Shown here in pieces: positions 1 to 6,476 of a DNA stretch of 22,715 nt. Under the pieces are notes generated by a model, which was not told the DNA's origin, made no database searches, and was given only the letters and a program-made list of their open reading frames with translations. The stretch is from the NCBI GenBank assembly GCA_900771335.1, contig CAAGNP010000007.1, forward strand, positions 1 to 22,715, given 5' to 3'. The stretch is from Rikenellaceae bacterium (GTDB taxonomy: Bacteria > Bacteroidota > Bacteroidia > Bacteroidales > UBA932). The position numbers were made by a program, and so were the translations under genes. Numbering within the stretch: the stretch's first letter is position 1; every line of letters begins with the position of its first letter.

Positions 1-13
1 GGCTAAAAGGAAA

Positions 14-38
14 GAGCCCGGTGCAATACCGAGCTCTG
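14..38 (-). terminator. Possible terminator downstream of the rubrerythrin gene
   Basis: On the minus strand AGAGC-U-CGGU and ACCG-G-GCUCU form a 10-bp stem with a 5-nt loop. The central pair is a U.G wobble only on this strand, and a U-rich tract (UUUCCUUUU) follows. It lies about 95 nt after the rubrerythrin stop codon, so it may end that transcript or one that begins outside the window. Confidence 0.5.
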
Positions 39-132
39 TTCCAATCTAAGTCAGCCTCTTAATAATGTTAAACCGTCCAACTTTTGGGGGTCACATCAGA
101 ATCAGCCCCTTTATACCAAGAACTGGTATATA

Positions 133-687
133 TTATTTACCGAAATATCTTTTATAAAGTCCTTCGAAACCTGCACCGTGGCGAGCCTCATCTTTAGCCA
201 TCTCATGAACAGTGTCGTGAACTGCGTCAAGATTTTGCTCTTTAGCCATCTTGGCAAGACGGAACTTATCTTCGCAAGCACCGCTCTCAGCGTTCATTCT
301 CTTATAAAGGTTAGTTTTGGTATCCCAAACTACCTCACCGATAAGCTCTGCAAATTTAGAAGCGTGCTCAGCCTCTTCCCAAGCGTAACGTTTGAAAGCC
401 TCAGCGATCTCTGGATATCCCTCGCGGTCAGCCTGACGGCTCATAGCCAAGTACATACCAACCTCTGTACATTCGCCCATAAAGTGATCTTGAAGACCTT
501 TCCATAGCTCTTCGCTAGAACCTTTACCATCACCTAGCTGATGAACTGTAGCGAATGAAAGGTTACCTTCTTGCTCTACGATCTCTACAAATTTGTCAGC
601 ACCAACTTTACATAGAGGGCATTTCTCAGGAGCTGCATCACCTTCGTGGATGTAGCCACATACTGTACAACGGAATTTCTTAGTCAT
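133..687 (-). CDS. rbr: Reverse rubrerythrin (N-terminal rubredoxin domain, C-terminal diiron domain)
   Basis: This 184-residue protein should reduce hydrogen peroxide in the cytoplasm as part of the oxidative-stress defence of an anaerobe. The rubredoxin-like iron site is at the N-terminus (C7, C10, C23, C26), followed from about residue 55 by a four-helix ferritin-like domain. The diiron ligand motifs EEAEH and DEARH are visible. In classical rubrerythrins the rubredoxin domain is C-terminal, so this is the reversed order known from anaerobes. It is a single-gene unit with a good Bacteroidetes-type promoter upstream (730-760) and a possible terminator downstream. The start follows that promoter at a sensible distance. 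The family call is firm; the electron donor cannot be read from the sequence. Confidence 0.93.
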   Translation of the reverse strand: MTKKFRCTVCGYIHEGDAAPEKCPLCKVGADKFVEIVEQEGNLSFATVHQLGDGKGSSEELWKGLQDHFMGECTEVGMYLAMSRQADREGYPEIAEAFKRYAWEEAEHASKFAELIGEVVWDTKTNLYKRMNAESGACEDKFRLAKMAKEQNLDAVHDTVHEMAKDEARHGAGFEGLYKRYFGK

Positions 688-729
688 AATTATATCTATT
701 AATTTATTGTTTTAATTGTTTATCTATGA

Positions 730-760
730 CAAAGATAATAAAAAGATTTAATTTGGCAAA
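730..760 (-). promoter_or_regulatory. Bacteroidetes primary-sigma promoter of the rubrerythrin gene
   Basis: On the minus strand TTTG (757-760) and TATCTTTG (730-737) are separated by exactly 19 nt. This matches the known Bacteroidetes consensus TTTG-N19-21-TAnnTTTG. The predicted transcript starts near 723, giving a leader of about 36 nt. The flanking DNA is very AT-rich. Confidence 0.8.
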
Positions 761-916
761 TATTTTTTACACAAATATTAAATATTTATAATATTAACAC
801 ATAAATATTATAGCACAAAGAATAGTTAAATACTATGGTCACGGACATTCCATGCGGGTCTGGGTACGAGAAGATACAAGATAAGGCATATAGCATTCCC
901 TACCGGACTGAGGAAT
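761..916. other. Intergenic spacer without a recognisable gene
   Basis: The first 70 bases are strongly AT-rich, as expected upstream of the rubrerythrin promoter. From about 840 the composition changes sharply to mixed, GC-richer DNA that contains only short potential hairpins, for example ATTCC/GGAAT at 891-916. Open frames crossing this spacer are short and run into the tRNA or the repeats, so I do not call a protein gene. Confidence 0.5.
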
Positions 917-1059
917 CCAAGACAGTGGCGCACTGAATATGCGCTTTATGGGCCTTAAGAGGTGATTGGCTGCACCACTCGTGAGAGTTCTTTACGGGTG
1001 GCGCAGATGATATGGCTTAGAGGCAGCTGTCGTGAGGTTTTGGTGCGCCACTGTCTTGG
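917..1059. repeat. Inverted-repeat-bounded element made of two ~73-bp hairpin units
   Basis: A perfect 17-bp inverted repeat, CCAAGACAGTGGCGCAC (917-933) and its complement (1043-1059), bounds 143 bp. Inside it the 8-mer GTGGCGCA recurs at 925-932 and 998-1005, and its complement appears as TGCACCAC (971-978, one change) and TGCGCCAC (1044-1051). Both pairs are offset by 73 bp, so the element is an imperfect tandem of two units, each closing a 54-nt hairpin. It looks like a REP/BIME-type element or a structured RNA. No coding potential was seen. Confidence 0.6.
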
Positions 1060-1170
1060 TGAAGATGATTTTCATAGAGTGGAGCATCTTGGTCCGGAGT
1101 GATCTGCATGTAGCCAGTATGTATTGGCGCTAACCGATATGTATAGAGGAAGGATGTCATAGGTAAGATG

Positions 1171-1217
1171 GGATTGGGCCGCTGGCATTCCAGGCAGGAT
1201 TGGGCCTACGGCATTCC
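1171..1217. repeat. Two-copy 21-bp direct repeat, period 26 bp
   Basis: GGATTGGGCC-NNN-GGCATTCC occurs at 1171-1191 and again at 1197-1217, differing only in the three central bases. Related GCATTCC words occur nearby at 890-896 and 847-853. The function is unknown. Confidence 0.6.
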
Positions 1218-1243
1218 CGCACGAGGTAGATAGCCCAAGCATG

Positions 1244-1284
1244 AAAAAGGGTATGGATAGCATGAAGCTATCCATACCCTTTTC
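1244..1284. repeat. Perfect 16-17-bp stem-loop
   Basis: AAAAGGGTATGGATAG (1245-1260) pairs perfectly with 1268-1283, and C1261-G1267 can extend it to 17 bp with a 5-nt loop. A-rich and T-rich ends make it look like a bidirectional terminator stem. Its 3' arm (1278-1283) is shared with the next hairpin. Confidence 0.7.
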
Positions 1285-1339
1285 GCATATAGATATCGGT
1301 TTATGAGCAAGCTCATACCGATATCTATATGCGAAAAGG
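1278..1339. repeat. Long 22-bp palindromic hairpin
   Basis: Bases 1278-1299 pair perfectly with 1318-1339 (22 bp, core CGCATATAGATATCGG). After a two-base bulge an inner 7-bp stem, TATGAGC-AA-GCTCATA (1302-1317), caps it. The structure overlaps the hairpins on both sides, so the three stems cannot all form at once. Confidence 0.7.
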
Positions 1340-1361
1340 AGCCGCTTTGCGACTCCTTTTT
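1334..1361 (-). terminator. Rho-independent terminator of the rplS-tRNA-Arg transcript
   Basis: On the minus strand GGAGUCGC-AAA-GCGGCUCC is followed by UUUU. The stem is fully paired only on this strand, where one pair is G.U; on the plus strand it is an A-C mismatch. It lies just after tRNA-Arg, at the expected end of an rplS-tRNA transcript. Confidence 0.75.
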
Positions 1362-1373
1362 CTTTTGTAACCG

Positions 1374-1447
1374 TGACCTCGGCGGGATTCAAACCCACAA
1401 CCTTTTGATCCGTAGTCAAATGCTCTATTCAGTTGAGCTACGAGGCC
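1374..1447 (-). tRNA. tRNA-Arg (anticodon ACG)
   Basis: Read on the minus strand the gene starts GGCCTCG and ends CGAGGTC plus discriminator A, giving a 7-bp acceptor stem with one G.U pair. The D arm contains AGCTCAACTGAATAGAGCA. The anticodon stem-loop TTTGA-CTACGGA-TCAAA gives anticodon ACG (A34 is expected to be edited to inosine by TadA). The T arm contains GGTTTGAATCCC. The 3' CCA is not encoded. The gene lies 14 nt after the rplS stop codon with no room for its own promoter, so it is probably cotranscribed with rplS and released by processing. Confidence 0.96.
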
Positions 1448-1461
1448 GAATTTGTAGCTGC

Positions 1462-1839
1462 TTATTCAGCTTTAGCTACATATTTTTTCTCTTTAATACG
1501 AGCTTTCTTACCAGTTAGGTCTCTTAGGTAGAAGATTCTTGCTCTACGTACTTTACCGAACTTGTTAACTTCAATTGAGTCAATGAAAGGTGAGTTAAGA
1601 GGGAAAATTCTTTCAACACCTACGCCGTTAGACATTTTACGAACGGTGAAAGTCTGAGTAGAACCAGCACCACGTCTCTGGATAACAACGCCACGGAACT
1701 TTTGAAGTCTTTCTTTATTCTCTTCTTTAATTTTATAGGTAACTGTGATAGTATCACCAGCGCCAAATTTAGGAAACTGTTTTACCTCTTGAGCACACGC
1801 TTGCTCTGCAATTTTAATCAAATCCATTTCTTTAAGCAT
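1462..1839 (-). CDS. rplS: 50S ribosomal protein L19
   Basis: L19 lies at the 30S/50S interface of the ribosome. The 125-residue length and the motifs KFGAGDTITV, FRGVVIQRRGAG, FTVRKMSNGVGVER and KVRRARIFYLRDL are typical of bacterial L19. The start used here gives MLKEMDLI; an internal Met at residue 5 is a possible alternative start. Its own promoter (1904-1934) lies between it and anmK. The gene is followed closely by tRNA-Arg and a terminator. Leucine codons lean to CTT and glycine to GGT, as in dnaK, in line with high expression. Confidence 0.97.
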   Translation of the reverse strand: MLKEMDLIKIAEQACAQEVKQFPKFGAGDTITVTYKIKEENKERLQKFRGVVIQRRGAGSTQTFTVRKMSNGVGVERIFPLNSPFIDSIEVNKFGKVRRARIFYLRDLTGKKARIKEKKYVAKAE

Positions 1840-1903
1840 TTTAAGCGCAACATTGCTACATCATTTTTCTCTCCGCAAGAGGTTGCTTCGTTTTTTCGGA
1901 CTG

Positions 1904-1934
1904 CAAAAGTACAACTTTTTTTTATCTATCCAAA
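1904..1934 (-). promoter_or_regulatory. Bacteroidetes primary-sigma promoter of rplS
   Basis: TTTG (1931-1934) and TACTTTTG (1904-1911) on the minus strand are 19 nt apart, matching TTTG-N19-21-TAnnTTTG. The predicted start is near 1897, giving a leader of about 57 nt. The site lies within 50 nt downstream of the anmK stop codon. Confidence 0.82.
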
Positions 1935-1950
1935 AATATCTGAAAAAATA

Positions 1951-3012
1951 TTATCTTTTTCTTCCTTTATATAGTGCTCCACCCACACAATTGAACTTGG
2001 CTCCGGTCACAGAAGCAAGACAATTGGGGACATCACACATATACAACATACCCAAAAATGCAAAAATCAATGCCTCTTTAAAATTGATGGTCATCTTGTC
2101 AGGGACGACATACTCGCATTGGGGAGCCCTTTCAGACATCCTCTCCACAAGATATTTATTGAGTGCCCCTCCACCGGTAAGCAACACTTTTCCACCTTTT
2201 ATGTGACTTCCTATCTGAATGGCCACATGTTCACAGAATGTGCACAACTTATCCTCTATAGTAAGTTCATAGGAGTCTATCAATGGGATAACCTCATTCT
2301 CCACCCATTCACGGCCGAGAGATTTTGGCCCTTTCATAGAATAAAATTCAAGTGCATTAAGAGCAGACAATAGTTCCTCGCACACTTTTCCGCTCCTGGC
2401 CATCTCTCCATCTTTGTCGTAATCAAGGCCGATAGTGCGGGTATAATGGTTCATCACGTAGTTTACAGGGCTGATATCGTATGCCGATCTGTACTCTCCA
2501 CTGTCAAACGATATGTTTGAAAAACCTCCCATATTCAGACAATAGTCATATTTGGCAAACAGCGCCCTGTCCCCTATCGGCACCAATGGGGCCCCCTGTC
2601 CGTGAAGTGCCACGTCTGTGGTTCTGAAATCGCACACGCAGTCTACCTCTGTCTCGGCAGCAATACCTGCACCTGATCCTATCTGCGCTGTAAATCTGAT
2701 ACCGGGCTGATGGAAGATGGTATGTCCATGAGATGCGATCAGATCAGGTTTGAGGCCATTCCTGTCTATAAAGGCTTTCACCCTCTGTCCCAAATAGATA
2801 CCATAATCAGAGTTGAAAAGGGCATATTCCAGCGCACTCATATTTTGGGCATTGGCCAGTTTTTGCTTGATCTCGTCAGGATACGACTCATCCTCAGCTT
2901 TGATGATATCATACTCCCAATTGCCTTTATCATATCTGAATGTCACACAACAAAGGTCAAGACCATCCAGTGATGTTCCGGACATCAATCCGATTACAGT
3001 TTTTTCTACCAT
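1951..3012 (-). CDS. anmK: Anhydro-N-acetylmuramic acid kinase
   Basis: AnmK cleaves the 1,6-anhydro ring of anhydro-MurNAc and phosphorylates it, giving MurNAc-6-phosphate in cytoplasmic murein recycling. The 353-residue protein shows the ASKHA-type N-terminal phosphate loop GLMSGTSLDGLD, the conserved HGQGAPLVPIGD segment (most homologues have GGQGAPL), the LNMGGFSNIS motif and a C-terminal GGALYKG. The start codon overlaps the end of the upstream M23 peptidase gene by 7 nt, so the two are probably translationally coupled. The gene is last in a grpE-dnaJ-M23-anmK run. A murein hydrolase beside a recycling kinase is consistent with a shared cell-wall turnover role. Confidence 0.95.
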   Translation of the reverse strand: MVEKTVIGLMSGTSLDGLDLCCVTFRYDKGNWEYDIIKAEDESYPDEIKQKLANAQNMSALEYALFNSDYGIYLGQRVKAFIDRNGLKPDLIASHGHTIFHQPGIRFTAQIGSGAGIAAETEVDCVCDFRTTDVALHGQGAPLVPIGDRALFAKYDYCLNMGGFSNISFDSGEYRSAYDISPVNYVMNHYTRTIGLDYDKDGEMARSGKVCEELLSALNALEFYSMKGPKSLGREWVENEVIPLIDSYELTIEDKLCTFCEHVAIQIGSHIKGGKVLLTGGGALNKYLVERMSERAPQCEYVVPDKMTINFKEALIFAFLGMLYMCDVPNCLASVTGAKFNCVGGALYKGRKR

Positions 3013-4679
3013 TTGAATTTGTATTTAAAGGTGGATATATTTTTTCTATTGTCTTCTACTTTTAAAACCAGTTCGTGGCTGCACCCTCTGGAGACCCTAT
3101 CCGGATCAAGCACGATCCACAATTTGTTATACTTGCTGTCATATTGGGCCAGCACCCACTCCCCATCAATCTCTGCCCTGAAGCTCCCTATCCCCGAGAC
3201 ATTGTCACGGATCGTAAAGGAGAGCTGTCCACTCTTTTGGACATGACGCGGAGACGAAAACCTCGCTTTGATTTGCGGCGCAATGGTATCCACGCTGACG
3301 CAATAATCTCCGAACGATGAGAGTCTCCCCTTCATCACTCCGTCGGAATATTTTCCTCCGCAATATGAGACCCTTCCACTTGGGAGCAAGTAGCCCAAAA
3401 ACGCTTTCTCCGCAAGGGAATCGGGCAGATTCTTCACCGCCAGTTCTATCCTCCCCACATTTTTCAGAGGGACCTCCGGTTTATGTACACGCCACACCTT
3501 GGAATAAAAGTCCCCATCCACATCGAGAGTGTCTACGTTTATCGACTCGCTCCTGAAAAGTGACATCACCGGCAGCGACAGCCTGATACCATCCCCCACA
3601 TATGCATACGGCGCAAACCAGGGGTGCCCCTTGTCATATTTCAAAGTATCTCCGGCCTGGAGACCTCCCCTTCTGACCTTAAAGTTAGCAACTTTCTTAT
3701 TACCAGCCAAATCTTCCACCACTACCTTTACTTTATGGACATCATCGTCATCCAGAATCACGACGCCATTATTGGCAGAAGTTATTTTTCCTTTGAACCC
3801 GTTTCCCGGATCCACCAGACTTTTCACCAATACGTTTCCGGACCTTACCCTCTCACGATATTCGATAAGGCTATTGAATGTCTCCTGCTCCTTGTAGGTA
3901 TACTCACCCAGTTCAAATCTGTAGAAGCTCTCCCCATCCATAAAAAACTCAAAAGCCTCGATACCCAATTTGCCCGGTGTGCCATATTGTCTGTCATGCG
4001 CATCCACCGCCACATAGAATTTATCACCGACAGTAAGGACATTTGAAGCACTCCCTTTAAAACTCTTTATCAGTTCGCCCTGTACAAGACCTGTCGAATC
4101 TTCGTATGAGTAGAAATTCACCCTCTGGATCACAGGGGGGACCTCATCCTTGTGCTTAAAATATCCAGCGCTGATCACATTGACAGGTGCAGAGCCATCG
4201 GCATTCCTCACCTCAAAATGCAAGTGTGGGGCTGCCGAGGAGCCGGAATTGCCCACAGTGCCCAGATATTGCCCCCTCTCCACAGGGAGATCCCCTGAAC
4301 CGAGGGCAATATTTACAGAGAAACTTTTATTGGCATACTGCCTCTCCTTCACCAACCCGGCAATCTCCGGTGCAAACTCGTGCATATGGCCATAGATGGA
4401 TGTAGTACCGTCGGGATGTGTCACATAAAGACCATTGCCATAACCTGTAGATGAAACGGTAATCCTCGAAATGTACCCTTCATCGATAGAGTATATCGGC
4501 TCCCCTACCACTCCCCCTACCCTGAAATCGAGCCCTGCATGGAATCTGCCGCTCCTCAGTTCGCCGTATGTCCCGGCAAATGAAGGTGCAATATTAAGCG
4601 GCAAAGACTTTTCCCCGGAATCTTCACCATGGGAAAAGCCTATTGCTATAAACAATGAGAATACTAATAATTTGAGCAT
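3006..4679 (-). CDS. Secreted M23 (LytM-type) metallopeptidase with long C-terminal region
   Basis: This is a 557-residue exported protein: residues 1-18 form a signal peptide ending near FSHG. The M23 domain spans about residues 30-165 with the zinc ligands in place: H47 and D51 (HAGLD), H152 and H154 (HLHFEVR), plus the YGHMHEF segment around H98-H100. It should therefore be an active peptidase, probably a murein endopeptidase in the periplasm. The C-terminal 390 residues look beta-rich with Ig-like character (DRQYGTPGKLGIEAFEFF, DNVSGIGSFRAEIDGEW), as in Bacteroidetes relatives. It starts 3 nt after the dnaJ stop and overlaps anmK by 7 nt, so it sits inside the chaperone operon. The exact substrate bond is not known. 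Confidence 0.9.
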   Translation of the reverse strand: MLKLLVFSLFIAIGFSHGEDSGEKSLPLNIAPSFAGTYGELRSGRFHAGLDFRVGGVVGEPIYSIDEGYISRITVSSTGYGNGLYVTHPDGTTSIYGHMHEFAPEIAGLVKERQYANKSFSVNIALGSGDLPVERGQYLGTVGNSGSSAAPHLHFEVRNADGSAPVNVISAGYFKHKDEVPPVIQRVNFYSYEDSTGLVQGELIKSFKGSASNVLTVGDKFYVAVDAHDRQYGTPGKLGIEAFEFFMDGESFYRFELGEYTYKEQETFNSLIEYRERVRSGNVLVKSLVDPGNGFKGKITSANNGVVILDDDDVHKVKVVVEDLAGNKKVANFKVRRGGLQAGDTLKYDKGHPWFAPYAYVGDGIRLSLPVMSLFRSESINVDTLDVDGDFYSKVWRVHKPEVPLKNVGRIELAVKNLPDSLAEKAFLGYLLPSGRVSYCGGKYSDGVMKGRLSSFGDYCVSVDTIAPQIKARFSSPRHVQKSGQLSFTIRDNVSGIGSFRAEIDGEWVLAQYDSKYNKLWIVLDPDRVSRGCSHELVLKVEDNRKNISTFKYKFKW

Positions 4680-4682
4680 TCG

Positions 4683-5855
4683 CTAACTGAACATCTTTTT
4701 AAGTCTTTCGAAGAAATTTTTATCATCCTTGGTAGGGGCAGGCTTGAAGTTCTTTGACTCCCTGATCTTCTCAAGCATCTCCTTCTCATCCCTATCCACC
4801 TTCTTGGGTATCCACACCTGGATATATACCAAAAGGTCACCTGCACCGTATCCATTCACATCCGGAACACCTTTTCCTCTGAGTCTGAGAATCTTTCCGG
4901 ACTGTGTTCCCGGCTCTATCTTGATTCTGAGTTTTCCATCCACAGAAGGGATCTCGGCAGTGCTTCCCAAGATAGCATCTGTTACAGATATGAATAGAGA
5001 ATAGATCAAATCATTTCCATCTCTCTGGAGCTCCGGATGGGCCTCCTCACTGATAAGAACCAGCAAGTCGCCATTCACTCCATCACCTTTTGCAGCATTA
5101 CCCTTACCCTGGACTGTTAGCTGCATACCTTCGGTGACACCTGCAGGTATCTTGAACGAAATCTCCTCAGCTTTTTTCTCAAGGCCGCTACCATGGCAGC
5201 ATGAACAAGGTTTTGAAATCACTTTACCCTCTCCTCCACAAGTGGGACAAGGTGCAGATGTCTGCATCTGACCCAGGAATGAGTTCACCACTTTGGTCAC
5301 CATACCGGTACCATGACAAGTCTCACAAGTCTTGATATCTGCCTCAGAAGCAGCGCCACGACCATTACACTCATGACATTTGACCTGCTTGTCGATTTTT
5401 ATCTTCTTCTCCACCCCGTGAACGATCTCTTCAAGGGTAAGTTTAATTTTTATCCTGATATTGGATCCTTTGGCTACACGACGACCTCTGGCACCTCCAT
5501 CACCGAATCCTCCAAAACCGCCGAAACCGCCACCGAAATGTCCGCCGAAAATATCTCCGAACTGACTGAAAATATCATCCATAGAGACCCCGCCGAATCC
5601 GCCACCGAATCCGCCGCCGGCTGCACCACCCATACCGGCATGGCCGAACTTGTCGTACCTCTGCTTCTTCTCAGGATTGCTTAAAACATCGTAAGCCTCA
5701 GCAGCCTCCTTGAATTTCTCTTCCGCTTCAGCATCGCCCGGATTTCTGTCAGGGTGATATTTCAAGGCCAATTTCCTGTAAGCCTTCTTTATCTCTTCGG
5801 CCGAGGAGCTTTTACTCACTCCCAGGACCTCGTAATAATCTCTTTTTTCTGCCAT
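4683..5855 (-). CDS. dnaJ: Chaperone protein DnaJ (Hsp40)
   Basis: DnaJ is the J-domain co-chaperone that delivers substrates to DnaK and stimulates its ATPase. In the 390 residues the J domain fills the first 70, with HPD at 34-36. A Gly/Phe-rich stretch follows (about 75-125), then four CxxCxGxG zinc-binding repeats (CHECNGRG, CETCHGTG, CPTCGGEG, CSCCHGSG) and the substrate-binding C-terminal domains. It starts 3 nt after the grpE stop codon and is followed after 3 nt by the M23 peptidase gene. dnaK is not in this operon; it lies 6.2 kb away on the other strand. Confidence 0.98.
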   Translation of the reverse strand: MAEKRDYYEVLGVSKSSSAEEIKKAYRKLALKYHPDRNPGDAEAEEKFKEAAEAYDVLSNPEKKQRYDKFGHAGMGGAAGGGFGGGFGGVSMDDIFSQFGDIFGGHFGGGFGGFGGFGDGGARGRRVAKGSNIRIKIKLTLEEIVHGVEKKIKIDKQVKCHECNGRGAASEADIKTCETCHGTGMVTKVVNSFLGQMQTSAPCPTCGGEGKVISKPCSCCHGSGLEKKAEEISFKIPAGVTEGMQLTVQGKGNAAKGDGVNGDLLVLISEEAHPELQRDGNDLIYSLFISVTDAILGSTAEIPSVDGKLRIKIEPGTQSGKILRLRGKGVPDVNGYGAGDLLVYIQVWIPKKVDRDEKEMLEKIRESKNFKPAPTKDDKNFFERLKKMFS

Positions 5856-5858
5856 ATA

Positions 5859-6404
5859 CTAAATACCCACTACCACTTTTGCGTAGCGTATAACTTTTTC
5901 ATGCAACAGATAACCTTGCTGCACAACATCTATAATTTTATTTTTCTTTTCGGGATCTTCAACAGGGAATTGGGCTACAGCCTCATGAAAATCTGTATCC
6001 AGTTCCTTTCCTACAGCCTCAATCTTCTCGACACCTTTGGTTTTCAGATAACCAAACAATTTATTCAGAATCAACTCTGTGCCCTCGATAGCAGAGTCAT
6101 CTGCCTTAGACTCCTTAAGCATCATAAGGGCTCTCTCACAATCATCCAAAATAGGGAGCAACCCTTTGATTACATCCTCACCTGCAGTATTGACAAGCTC
6201 CAGCTTCTCCTTGGCAGTTCTTCTGCGATAATTGTCAAACTCTGCCGCCATGCGGACATATTTGTCATTGGCCTCTGAAGCTTTTGCCTCAAATTCTTCG
6301 CATTTCGCTTCAAGTTCACCAATTTTTATCTCGAGCTCTTTTGTTTTGTCAACTTTTTCAGACTTTTTGGCACTCTCTTTCTTTTCTGTTTTCTCTTTCA
6401 TCAT
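5859..6404 (-). CDS. grpE: Nucleotide exchange factor GrpE
   Basis: GrpE releases ADP from DnaK. The 181-residue protein has a Lys/Glu-rich N-terminus, a long coiled-coil (about 20-75) ending in the conserved AAEFDNYRRRTAKEK motif, and the C-terminal beta domain with FHEAVAQFPVEDPEK and GYLLHEKVIRYAKVVV. The protein may start at either of two successive Met codons. grpE is first in the run grpE-dnaJ-M23-anmK. Its upstream region carries both a TATCTTTG -7 box and an overlapping -24/-12-like element that closely resembles one upstream of dnaK. Confidence 0.97.
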   Translation of the reverse strand: MMKEKTEKKESAKKSEKVDKTKELEIKIGELEAKCEEFEAKASEANDKYVRMAAEFDNYRRRTAKEKLELVNTAGEDVIKGLLPILDDCERALMMLKESKADDSAIEGTELILNKLFGYLKTKGVEKIEAVGKELDTDFHEAVAQFPVEDPEKKNKIIDVVQQGYLLHEKVIRYAKVVVGI

Positions 6405-6426
6405 TTTTTTCTTAAAAAATAGCGTG

Positions 6427-6454
6427 CAAAGATAAAAACAAAATGTTTGCCAAA
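6427..6454 (-). promoter_or_regulatory. grpE promoter region: -24/-12-like element overlapping a -7 box
   Basis: On the minus strand TTTGGCAAACATTTTGTT occupies 6454-6437. It has GG and a downstream G at the 12-nt distance typical of sigma-54 promoters (TGGCAC-N5-TTGC). TATCTTTG (6427-6434) fits the primary-sigma -7 box, but the nearest TTTG is only 16 nt upstream rather than 19-21. The dnaK upstream region has TTTGGCACAAGATTCGTT in the same format, which supports a shared regulator. Confidence 0.45.
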
Positions 6455-6476
6455 AAGAGTATGCGACAATTTGTCA

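Noticed and set aside
840..1240. CRISPR array, because of the repeated short words
   Set aside because: The repeats are only two copies or inverted, with periods of 26 and 73 bp and related rather than unique spacers, and there are no cas genes.
1072..1419. 115-codon minus-strand open frame between the tRNA and the rubrerythrin gene
   Set aside because: It begins inside tRNA-Arg and runs through the palindromes and direct repeats; the composition is not protein-like.
3845..4051. Short open frames opposite or within the M23, dnaJ, dnaK and other large genes
   Set aside because: They are shadows of well-supported coding frames, with no independent start signals or recognisable protein features.
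6465..6476. Terminator after the transglutaminase-like gene (GACAAATTGTC)
   Set aside because: The palindrome is short and AT-rich and the U-run comes too late; it is not convincing.
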